From: Sphingomicrobium aestuariivivum
Lineage (GTDB): Bacteria > Pseudomonadota > Alphaproteobacteria > Sphingomonadales > Sphingomonadaceae
Length of the DNA: 64,000 nucleotides
Direction: 5' to 3'
Assembly (NCBI RefSeq): GCF_024721585.1
Contig: NZ_CP102629.1
Location: forward strand, 1,870,501 to 1,934,500
Of the stretch, positions 55,357 through 63,128 are shown one piece after another. Numbering within the stretch: position 1 is the first letter of the stretch; each line of letters begins with the position of its first letter. The notes below the pieces were generated by a model that saw only the letters and a program-made list of their open reading frames with translations, was not told the DNA's origin and searched no databases. Made by a program: the position numbers and the translations under genes.

Positions 55357-56608
55357 GCGCGCGCGTCGCCGCGAGCGTGAGCGCGCGGTCGGCGATGATG
55401 TCGGCGGCCTGCGCGCGGCCCGAGGGCAGGTAGAAGTCACCCGGCACCAGCGCCTCGCGCGCGACGAAGCGCTCGTAATTGCGTCGCACCTCGAGCGGCG
55501 CGCTTGTCCGCGGGCCGGCGAGGAAGCGGTCGATGTCATCGGCGCCCGTTCCCGTCACGCACAGGTCGGGATGGCGGAATACCGCATCGCCGAGGACGAG
55601 GAGCGGCGTGCCGTGGTGGATCGCCGACAGGCCCGACGTTGAATTGATGGTGACCATGCCCTCCGAGGCAATGGCAAGCTGCGCGATCGATCCCGTGTGC
55701 AGGACGGTGACGCGGTCCGACAGGCCGTGCCGTGCCGCCGCCTCCCCGATCGCGCGGGCGCGGGCGTAGCCGCCCTCGTCGAGCGGATGGATCTTGAAGA
55801 GGAGATGGTCGAGCCCGTCGGCGGAGGCGAAGCGGGTCAGCATTTCCTCGACCAGCTTCTCCAGCGTCCAGCCCCGCGCGGCGCGGCCGAGCTGGCTGTC
55901 GGCGGGGACCTGCAGCGGCACGAGGATATAGCGCCCGCGCCCGCCCTTCAGGAAATCTTCGACGGCCTTGGCTTCGGTCATGCCCTTCGACCACAGCCGC
56001 CAGATGTTGCGCAGCCAGCGCATCGCCTCGGTCAGCGCCCCTTTCAGCGGGCGGTGGAAGGACCAGCCGTCGCTCTTCTTCGAGAAGATGATCCGGGTCG
56101 TGAAATAGAGGAAGCCGAGCCAGTTCATCGTCTTGAAGTTGGTCGTGGCGACATGGCCGGGGCCGACGTCGGCGACCTCGGCCGCGGGCAGCTTGCCGGC
56201 GATGGGCGAGAGGTCGTTGTTGCCGCCCAGCTCGCAGGTCACATAGCCCGAGCGCAGATAGCCTTCCTCGAGCGCGAGACAGGGGATGCCTGCCTCCTCG
56301 CACCACTGTCCCGCGATGCGGTGCGCGGGGCGCTTGCAGCCGAAACCGATGACGACATCGGGGCGGTCGCGCACGGCGAACGCGTCGAGCCAGGCCTGCC
56401 AGTCGGCCTCCTCGCCGGTGAACCGGTAGGTGCTGGGGCGGCGCTCGGAGAAGAGCGCATCGCCGGCATTGAAGAGGACGCGGGTCACGCGGGCGCCGCG
56501 TTCTTCCAGTTCGGCTTCGAGTTCGGTGAACATCGGGCCGACCGGACCTTGCAGGAGAAGGACGTGCGGAGGCACTGCCTCGCTACGATCCCTGCCGCGT
56601 GCTGCCAC
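55340..56608 (-). CDS. kpsS: Capsular polysaccharide Kdo transferase KpsS
   Basis: Adds the first Kdo to the lipid anchor of the capsule linker. 422 residues. HVLLLQGPVGPMFTELEAELEERGARV at the start, ALEEGYLRSGYVTCELGGNN, and FKIHPLDEGGYARARAI and TINSTSGLSAIHHGTPLLVLG match KpsS/CapA-type proteins. GTG start at 56608 with AGGAG 7 bases upstream. Last gene of the minus-strand kpsMTED-S block; its end overlaps kpsC by 17 bases. Confidence 0.94.
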   Translation of the reverse strand: MAARGRDRSEAVPPHVLLLQGPVGPMFTELEAELEERGARVTRVLFNAGDALFSERRPSTYRFTGEEADWQAWLDAFAVRDRPDVVIGFGCKRPAHRIAGQWCEEAGIPCLALEEGYLRSGYVTCELGGNNDLSPIAGKLPAAEVADVGPGHVATTNFKTMNWLGFLYFTTRIIFSKKSDGWSFHRPLKGALTEAMRWLRNIWRLWSKGMTEAKAVEDFLKGGRGRYILVPLQVPADSQLGRAARGWTLEKLVEEMLTRFASADGLDHLLFKIHPLDEGGYARARAIGEAAARHGLSDRVTVLHTGSIAQLAIASEGMVTINSTSGLSAIHHGTPLLVLGDAVFRHPDLCVTGTGADDIDRFLAGPRTSAPLEVRRNYERFVAREALVPGDFYLPSGRAQAADIIADRALTLAATRAPIPSA

Positions 56609-56673
56609 CCCTAAACTCCTGAAAATCCTCCGGCAGCGCGGCTTTGCGCCTTTTTGCTGCCGAAAGTAAAGCC

Positions 56674-58383
56674 TTACAGGCCGAGGACGACCCCGGCACC
56701 AAGCGCGACCTGGTAGATGATCTGCGCCACTTCCTTGAAAATCTGGCGGTTCTTCGAATCGACCGCGGGCAGGACCATGATCTCGTCGCCCGGGTTGACC
56801 ATCGAGGCCCTGCCGTTGCGGCCGCTTACACGGGTAACGCTGCCATCAAGATGAACGACGACGACCTGCGTGCCGCGCTTGCCCGCCGAATAGCCGCCCG
56901 CCTGGTTGATATAGTCGCCGACATCGAAGCTGTCGTCATAGGCATGGGCATTGGGAAACATGACTTCGCCCGACACGAGGACGAGGCCGTCGCGCTTGGG
57001 CACGAAGATGATGTCGCCATTTTCAAGGAGGAGGTCCGACTGCTGGGGCGAGCGGGCGATGACCACCTGGCCCTTGAAGTCGACATCGCGGGCGCGCTGG
57101 ACGAACTGGAGGAGGAGCGCGGCTTCCTCGGCGCGCAGCTGGGCCTCCTCGCGGGTGCCCGAGCGCGCGGTCAGCGCGGCGCGCTCGAGCGCGTTCAGCG
57201 AAAACTCGAGCGCTTCTTCCTGCCGCTCCTTCACGCTCTCGCGATAGAGCCGGATGGCATATTGCGCCGAGCGCTGGTTGAAGGTGATGAGCTCCATCAC
57301 CTGCCCGAGGCGCGTGCCATAGGGCAGGACGAATTCCTGCGGGCCTTCATGCTCGCCCTCGACGCGCACGGTGATCGTGCCGGGGCGGCGGTCGGCGGTG
57401 AAGGCGACAAGGTCGCCGTCGAGAAGCTGGATTTCGGGGGCCTGCGCGAGCGCATAATATTCAACGTCGCGGACCGTGCCCGCGCTGCGGGTGACGCGCA
57501 CGTGGGTCGCGGTCGGGTCGGGCCGCGCATAGGCGATGAGCTGGGTCAGCGAGAGGGAGGGGCCGGCGAACTCGAAGGTATTCTCGTTTTCCGCGAGTCC
57601 CGAAACGCTGACGGTCGACTGCTGCGGGGCGACGAAGATGACATCGCCCGTCTCGAGGTCGACGGGGGTGAGCTGGCCGTAGAGCAGGAAGTCGTAGAGG
57701 TTGACGACGGCGAGGTCGTAGCCGTCGCGGCGCACGGTGACGTTGAGATAGGAGCCGCGCTCGGGGTCGATGCCGCCGGCCTGGTCGAGATAGTTGAGCA
57801 CCGAATCCTGGCTGGTACCGCCATAAGCGCCGGGGCGGTTGACGAAACCGGTGACGAAGACGCGCACCGGCTGCGCCTCGGCGAGCGCGGCATAGACCTG
57901 GACGTTCGAGCGGAAGACGGTCGAGACCGCGCCCTCGACGCGCGACTGGAGCTGCGCGTTGCGCACGCCGGCAAGGTTGATCGGGCCGACATTGGGCAGG
58001 AAGATATTACCCTGCGCATCGACGGTCAGCGCGGCCTGGTAATTGTAGCCGCCCCACAGGCGCACGTTGATCGTGTCGCCGACGTTGATCGCATAGTCGG
58101 GGTTGAAGTCGGCCGCGCCGCCGCCGGAGAAGGCGCCGGTGAAGAGCTGCGAGCCGAACATGTCGCTGTCGGCGTTGGTCTCATAATCCTCGACGCGCTG
58201 GTCCGAGACGCGGACCACCGAGCGGCCGTCCTCGACCGGTTCGAACACGGTGGCGAGCGGAGCGGTGTCGTCGCGCGAGCCGGCCTCGCGGCGCGCTTCC
58301 TCGTCGGCGATGACCTGCGCCTGCGCGGTGGCCACGGGGCCGATGGCGAGCAGCGCGGCAAGGAGGATGGTGAAAAGACGCAT
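56674..58383 (-). CDS. Polysaccharide export outer-membrane/periplasmic protein (KpsD/Wza-like)
   Basis: A 569-residue secreted protein with a signal peptide (about 1-23, ATAQAQ). A Poly_export domain (VGDTINVRLWGGYNYQAALTV...GNIFLPNVGPINLAG) and at least two SLBB domains (VRVFVTGFVNRPGAYGG, VLVSGEVMFPNAHAYDD...INQAGGYSAGK) follow. No lipobox Cys is seen, so it resembles KpsD more than lipoprotein Wza. GAGG precedes the ATG at 58383, 8 bases after kpsE. Confidence 0.92.
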   Translation of the reverse strand: MRLFTILLAALLAIGPVATAQAQVIADEEARREAGSRDDTAPLATVFEPVEDGRSVVRVSDQRVEDYETNADSDMFGSQLFTGAFSGGGAADFNPDYAINVGDTINVRLWGGYNYQAALTVDAQGNIFLPNVGPINLAGVRNAQLQSRVEGAVSTVFRSNVQVYAALAEAQPVRVFVTGFVNRPGAYGGTSQDSVLNYLDQAGGIDPERGSYLNVTVRRDGYDLAVVNLYDFLLYGQLTPVDLETGDVIFVAPQQSTVSVSGLAENENTFEFAGPSLSLTQLIAYARPDPTATHVRVTRSAGTVRDVEYYALAQAPEIQLLDGDLVAFTADRRPGTITVRVEGEHEGPQEFVLPYGTRLGQVMELITFNQRSAQYAIRLYRESVKERQEEALEFSLNALERAALTARSGTREEAQLRAEEAALLLQFVQRARDVDFKGQVVIARSPQQSDLLLENGDIIFVPKRDGLVLVSGEVMFPNAHAYDDSFDVGDYINQAGGYSAGKRGTQVVVVHLDGSVTRVSGRNGRASMVNPGDEIMVLPAVDSKNRQIFKEVAQIIYQVALGAGVVLGL

Positions 58384-58391
58384 GGGAAACC

Positions 58392-59564
58392 TCAATCCTT
58401 GTGATCGCGCACGATCATGCCGAGCAGCTGGATGATGCCGGCGAAGAGGAAGGCGAAGAAGGCATAGGTCGCCGTCTTGAGCCAGCGATCGGGCAGCACG
58501 GCTTCCTCGGGCAGGGAGGGCTGCTGGATCACCGCGAGCGACTTGGCGGCGCGCACGCTCTCGACCCGCGCCTGCTCGAGCGAGGTGAGCGCGGTCTGGT
58601 AGAGCTGCTGGGCGAAGGTGGCATCGGCCTCGAGGCGCGCGAGCTGCTCGGCCTTGGTGTTGAGGCTGTCGCTGCCCGGCCCCGCGAGACGCGCATTCTG
58701 CTCGGCGATCTGGCGGTCGATGGCGGCGATCTGGCGGCGCAGTTCGACGAGGATGGGATGGCTGTCGACGAGGAAGCTCGACTGCGAGGCGAGGCTGACC
58801 TCGAGCTCGCTCTTGCTCGCCTCGAGGCCTGCGATGACCGAACCGATGGCCTGCGCCTGCTGCTCGGGCGAGGCGACGCGGTTGCGGTTCTGGAAGGCGA
58901 TGACCTGCTGGCGCGCATCGACGAGGCGGCCGTAGAGCGTCTCGGCCTGTCCCTCGAGGAAGGCGACCTGCCCGCCGGCAAGCGCGTTTGCGGTGCGGTT
59001 CATGAAGTCCTCGCCAGAGGCGATCAGCGCGGCGCTGAGTTGCTCTGCCATTTCGGGCGTGAAGGCTTCAGGGCGCACGATGAGGACCCCGGCATAATCG
59101 TCGAAGGTGATGTCGACATGCTCGAGATAATATTTGTGCAGTTCCTCGATCGTGGCCTCGCTTTCTAGGCGCGAGAAGGGGTCGATCGACGAGGAGGAAT
59201 AATGGGCGCGAAGGTCGAGCTGCTCGTCGAGCGCGATGACGACGTCGCGCGACAGGAGATAGTCACGCATCAGGAGCTGGTCGCCGCGATTGCCGCTGCT
59301 GTTCCCTGACAGGATGCCGGCAAGATCGGGGCTGCGCGGTGCCGAAAGGTCGGTGCTCTCGACCAGCACATGGGTCTCGGCGACATAGCGGTCGGAGGCG
59401 ATCAGCAGCCAGTAGATGGCGGCCAGGATCGAGAAGAGGAGGGCGCCCGCCAGCACGACATTGCCGCGCGCCCAGCTGCGCAGGCGCATCGCGCGTTCGC
59501 CCAGCGCCTCGCGGCGGACCCTGCTGTCGCCGGCCACATCCATCTTCATCGCTTCATTGCCCAT
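58392..59564 (-). CDS. kpsE: Capsule export inner-membrane protein KpsE (polysaccharide co-polymerase-like)
   Basis: A 390-residue inner-membrane protein with TMs at about 37-56 and 366-384 and a long periplasmic coiled coil (about 190-340) between, the layout of KpsE/Wzz (PCP-3). VIQQPSLPEEAVLPDRWLKTATYAFFAFLFAGIIQLL is the typical end. It bridges KpsMT to the KpsD-like protein. ATG at 59564 lies inside kpsT; an alternative ATG at 59549 would overlap the kpsT stop as ATGA. Confidence 0.93.
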   Translation of the reverse strand: MGNEAMKMDVAGDSRVRREALGERAMRLRSWARGNVVLAGALLFSILAAIYWLLIASDRYVAETHVLVESTDLSAPRSPDLAGILSGNSSGNRGDQLLMRDYLLSRDVVIALDEQLDLRAHYSSSSIDPFSRLESEATIEELHKYYLEHVDITFDDYAGVLIVRPEAFTPEMAEQLSAALIASGEDFMNRTANALAGGQVAFLEGQAETLYGRLVDARQQVIAFQNRNRVASPEQQAQAIGSVIAGLEASKSELEVSLASQSSFLVDSHPILVELRRQIAAIDRQIAEQNARLAGPGSDSLNTKAEQLARLEADATFAQQLYQTALTSLEQARVESVRAAKSLAVIQQPSLPEEAVLPDRWLKTATYAFFAFLFAGIIQLLGMIVRDHKD

Positions 59565-60241
59565 TCGGGGACCTTCTGCCCGATGCTTTCCTTGTAATAG
59601 CGGACGGCATCGCCGGCCCAGTCGAACCAGTGCGCATCGCCGTTCTCGAGGACGACCCCCGCATCGCAGAAGTCGCGAATGTCGGTCATGCTGTGCGACA
59701 CCATGATCAACCCCGCTTTACCTACCAACGAACGGAAATGGTCCTTCGCCTTCTCCTTGAAGGTCGCATCCCCCACCGCCGTTACTTCGTCCGATATATA
59801 GATATCGAAGTCGAAGGCCAGCGACATTGCGAATTTGAGGCGGCTGCGCATGCCCGAGGAGTAGGTTTTCACGGGGCGGTCGAAGGCGGGGCCGATCTCG
59901 GCAAAGTCCTCGATCCGCTTGATGATCTCGTCCTTGTCCTTCTCGCGTCCCATGATGCGGATGACGAACATGGTGTTCTGGCGGCCGGTGAGCTTGCCCT
60001 GCAGGCCGCCGGCGAAACCGACCGGCCAGCTGACCCGCGTGTCGAGCGTCACCTTGCCGCGGCTCGGGCGGTCGCCGCCGCCGATGATGCGCAGGAGCGT
60101 CGACTTGCCCGCCCCGTTGCGCCCGAGAATGGCGACATTGGTCTTGTCGGGGATTTCGAGATTGATGTCGCGCAGCACCCAGGGGCTGTGGCCGCCGCGC
60201 CCGTCGGGAAAACGCTTCCAGACATTCTCGACGCGGATCAT
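59546..60241 (-). CDS. kpsT: Capsule ABC transporter ATP-binding protein
   Basis: A 231-residue ATPase. Walker A GRNGAGKS (40-47), signature YSSGM (127-131) and a Walker B region DFDIYISDEVTAVGD, as in KpsT. It powers export of the finished glycolipid. The ATG overlaps the kpsM stop (ATGA). Confidence 0.96.
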   Translation of the reverse strand: MIRVENVWKRFPDGRGGHSPWVLRDINLEIPDKTNVAILGRNGAGKSTLLRIIGGGDRPSRGKVTLDTRVSWPVGFAGGLQGKLTGRQNTMFVIRIMGREKDKDEIIKRIEDFAEIGPAFDRPVKTYSSGMRSRLKFAMSLAFDFDIYISDEVTAVGDATFKEKAKDHFRSLVGKAGLIMVSHSMTDIRDFCDAGVVLENGDAHWFDWAGDAVRYYKESIGQKVPEWAMKR

Positions 60242-61020
60242 TCGGCCACGATCCGATAGGAGAAGTTGCGGTAGAGCAGGAGGCCGAAGCCCCAGAAGCA
60301 GGCCGCCCAGATGTAGAGATAGGAAAGTTCGATGCCCGGCACCGACCGGTAATGGGGCGTGAAGCTGTGGCGCAGCGTCTCGAGGCCGTGCGGGATCGGG
60401 TTGACGAGGAAGGCATCCATGAACTCGGGCGGGATGACGGTCAGCGGGAAGATGACTGCGGACAGGAAGTAGAGCGGCATCATCGCCATGGTCAGGATCT
60501 GCCGCACCTCGCCGGCGATCTCGCCCGCCATCGCGATAATGATGCCGAGCCCCGCGCCGAGGAGCCAGAGCCCGACCAGCGCGGCCAGCGCCGTCATCGG
60601 ATCCGCCGGCATGACATCATATTCGAGCAGCAGGAGGCCGAAGAGGGTCAGCACGAAGGTCGCGATCATGATGCACCATTCGAGCAGGCCGCGCACGATG
60701 ATCGTGTCGAAGGGCGTGACCTGCCGGTAGGTGAAGAGCGCGCGGTTGCTGTCCACCCCGCCGCCCATCTGCCCCGCCGCGCGGCGGAAGAGGAAGAAGC
60801 CGTTGAGACCGAGCACGAGGAAGATCACCGTGTCGATCCCCGCCACCTGCGTCTGGCGCACCACGCCGAAAAGGAAGGAGATGAAAGCGACGTGGACGAC
60901 CGGTTCGATGAGCAACCACACCCAGGCCGCGCGGCTGCCGAACAGGCGCACGCCGGCCTCGCGCAGGAACAGGGCTTTCCAGACGCTCAGCATGATTTGG
61001 AGGGGAGAACGCTCGTTCAT
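60238..61020 (-). CDS. kpsM: Capsule ABC transporter permease
   Basis: A 260-residue ABC-2 type permease with six predicted helices, starting MNERSPLQIMLSVWKALFLREAGVRLFGSRAAW and including LIEPVVHVAFISFLFG and IPPEFMDAFLVNPIPHGLETLRHSF, typical KpsM. Head of the kpsM-kpsT-kpsE-kpsD-kpsS block. 63 bases separate it from the divergent PhyH gene. No good ribosome site. Confidence 0.95.
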   Translation of the reverse strand: MNERSPLQIMLSVWKALFLREAGVRLFGSRAAWVWLLIEPVVHVAFISFLFGVVRQTQVAGIDTVIFLVLGLNGFFLFRRAAGQMGGGVDSNRALFTYRQVTPFDTIIVRGLLEWCIMIATFVLTLFGLLLLEYDVMPADPMTALAALVGLWLLGAGLGIIIAMAGEIAGEVRQILTMAMMPLYFLSAVIFPLTVIPPEFMDAFLVNPIPHGLETLRHSFTPHYRSVPGIELSYLYIWAACFWGFGLLLYRNFSYRIVAE

Positions 61021-61083
61021 TGTCGGGCGCGACTGTATTGCCTAAAGCCTATGGGAGCAATCCGTGGTGATCGAGGACTGAAA

Positions 61084-62130
61084 GTGATGTTGAAGGCCTT
61101 GCGCCGTACCGCGACCCGGATCGCCACGCTGCCCGCCATCCTGACCGGCGCGAAGGGCTTCGAGGGAGCATCGGCGGTCGCCTCGCCGGCGCTCAACCGC
61201 AAGGGCCTCCATCGCTGGCGCGTGAAGACGGCGGCGCGGATGGTCGCCGCGCGACGCGCGCGCCTTGCCGACAGGATCAGCGCCGAGCATCGCGACGCCT
61301 TCGCGCGCGACGGTTTCGTCAAGGTCGAGGAGGCGATGCCGCCCGGGGACTTCGAAGCCATGCGCGACAGACTGTTGTCGCGCGCCTGGCCAATGCGCGA
61401 GATGGTGCAGGGCGACACGATCACACGGCGCTGCGCGGTCAATGGCGCGATGCTCGAGGCGGTGCCCGAACTGGCGCGCTTCCTGTCGGGCGACCTGATG
61501 CGCGGGCTGACCCGCTATGTCGCCGCCTTCGACAGCGAGCCACTCTATTATATACAGGCGATCCTCAAGAAGCCCGACGGCAAGCCCGATCCGCAGACCG
61601 CGCTCCATGCCGACACCTTCCACAGTTCGATGAAAGCGTGGCTATTCCTCGGCGAGGTGCGCGAGGGGGAGGGGGCCTTCACCTATGTGCCGGGATCGCA
61701 CCGGGTCGACGAGGCGCGGCTCGACTGGGAAGAACAGCGCGCGCTCGACCTTCTCGAGGAAGGCGACCGGCTGAGCCGCCGCGGCTCCTTCCGGCTCGAC
61801 GAGGCGGGGCGCCGCGCGATGGGACTGCCCGAGGCGCGCGAGCTTGCGGTTCCCGCCAACACGCTGGTCGTGGCCGACACGCTGGGCTTCCATGCGCGCG
61901 GTCCCAGCGGGCCCGCGGTCCATCGCATCGAGCTGTGGGCCTATTCGCGCCGCAATCCCTTCCTGCCGTGGACGGGGTTCGATCCCCTCAGTAGCCCTGT
62001 GATCGCGCCGCGCCGCGTCGACTGGATGTGGGGGTTGCGCGATCGCTACCGCCGTTTCCTGAAGCAGCCGTGGAAGGATGTCGGCTCCCGTTTTCTCGAC
62101 AGTGACCATCGCGGAGCGCGCGGCGCGTGA
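61084..62130 (+). CDS. Phytanoyl-CoA dioxygenase (PhyH)-family protein
   Basis: A non-heme Fe(II)/2-oxoglutarate oxygenase of about 348 residues. The iron triad is His175 and Asp177 (LHADTFH) with a distal His270 (DTLGFHARG). Start GTG at 61084 has GAGG 7 bases upstream; ATG at 61087 or 61051 are alternatives. Likely hydroxylates a lipid or a capsule-linked compound, inferred from being divergent from kpsM. The N-terminal 60 residues are basic. Confidence 0.87.
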   Translation: MMLKALRRTATRIATLPAILTGAKGFEGASAVASPALNRKGLHRWRVKTAARMVAARRARLADRISAEHRDAFARDGFVKVEEAMPPGDFEAMRDRLLSRAWPMREMVQGDTITRRCAVNGAMLEAVPELARFLSGDLMRGLTRYVAAFDSEPLYYIQAILKKPDGKPDPQTALHADTFHSSMKAWLFLGEVREGEGAFTYVPGSHRVDEARLDWEEQRALDLLEEGDRLSRRGSFRLDEAGRRAMGLPEARELAVPANTLVVADTLGFHARGPSGPAVHRIELWAYSRRNPFLPWTGFDPLSSPVIAPRRVDWMWGLRDRYRRFLKQPWKDVGSRFLDSDHRGARGA

Positions 62131-62789
62131 TGTTCGATATCCTGTTCGATCTCGACGGCACGCTGGTCGACAGCGCGGGCCAGTGCGAGGCGGTGATCGC
62201 CGCGATGCGCGCCGACCGCGGCCACGACCCCGCGCTGCCCCGCGCCCTGTGCGAGGCGCTGGTCGGGCGACCTGCGCCCGAACTGGTGCCGCCCTTGCTC
62301 GGCCCCGCGGCGCGCGAGGTCGAGGACGACGTCATCGAGTTCCGCGCCCGCTATACCGCGCTCGAGACGCCCGTGTCGGCGCTCTATCCGGGCGTTGCCA
62401 AAGGGCTCGGGCAGCTTGCCGCGGTGCCGGAACTGCGCCTCAGCATCTGTACCGCCAAGCCGCAGCATCTCGCCGAACGGCTCCTCGAGGATACCGGCAT
62501 CGGTCGCCATTTTGTCGCCGTGGTAGGCGGCGACCGCGCGCCCGCCTGCAAGCCCCACCGCGCCCATGCCGATGCAACGCTCGCCGCCACGGGGGGCGAT
62601 GCCGCGCGCGCCATCCTCGTCGGCGACAGCGCCAGCGACCGCGACCTCGCGCGCAATGCCGGCATCGACTTCCTTTTCGTCACCTGGGGATATGGGGGCG
62701 GGCTCGACCGTCTGGGGCTCGAGGCGGTCGACAGTTTCGAGGCCGCGGTCGCATGGCTGCACGACCGGCTCGGGACGGCGATCACCTAG
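62130..62789 (+). CDS. HAD-family phosphatase (phosphoglycolate phosphatase-like)
   Basis: A 219-residue HAD hydrolase, subfamily IA. Motif I DLDGTLVDS (nucleophile Asp7 with Asp9), SICTAKPQHLAERLLED for motif II, and the Lys/Asp end (AILVGDSASDRDLARNAG) for motifs III/IV. ATG at 62130 shares a base with the dioxygenase stop (TGATG); a GTG at 62127 is an alternative. The coupling suggests a shared function. It could be a Gph-like housekeeper or act on a phosphorylated capsule or Kdo intermediate. Confidence 0.88.
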   Translation: MFDILFDLDGTLVDSAGQCEAVIAAMRADRGHDPALPRALCEALVGRPAPELVPPLLGPAAREVEDDVIEFRARYTALETPVSALYPGVAKGLGQLAAVPELRLSICTAKPQHLAERLLEDTGIGRHFVAVVGGDRAPACKPHRAHADATLAATGGDAARAILVGDSASDRDLARNAGIDFLFVTWGYGGGLDRLGLEAVDSFEAAVAWLHDRLGTAIT

Positions 62790-63128
62790 GAAAACGACGG
62801 GAGGAGCGTCGGTGAGGCGCCCCGCCAGGCTCGGCCGGCCGCCGGATTTCGGGGAATCTCCGGTAAAAATCGGCCTTTCGCGAAAATTTGTCCCGCCGCT
62901 AACCCCTTGGGCTGGCGGGTTTAATCGCCCCTTAAATGATATAGAGCCGTAACGAAGCTATGGAACTAATTGAAGTTAGTAACATTAGCGCATAGTCTTG
63001 AGACGTCCAGAACGGGGGTTCCCTCCAGATTGTGGCAGTGATGCAACAGTCATGGGCGAAAAGAATTTGTTGGGAACGACTGCCGTCCGCGGCGGTTTTC
63101 CAACAAAGTTTCAATGAGGGAGTATTTC
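62790..63128. other. Intergenic region before the OmpA-family gene (339 bases)
   Basis: No supported gene. The part from 62940 to 63120 is AT-rich and holds the promoter of the outer-membrane gene. An exact CtrA-type motif is at 62921-62935. GAGGGAG lies 6 bases before the ATG. Confidence 0.6.
62921..62935. promoter_or_regulatory. CtrA-type binding motif TTAA-N7-TTAA
   Basis: TTAATCGCCCCTTAA matches the CtrA consensus exactly, 194 bases before the ATG of the OmpA-family gene. Second exact match in the window (see 19243-19257). Confidence 0.5.

Noticed and set aside
56644-58404. Plus-strand open frame opposite the KpsD-like gene
   Set aside because: Antisense shadow with biased composition and no start signal. 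The opposite strand has a signal peptide, SLBB domains and a ribosome site.
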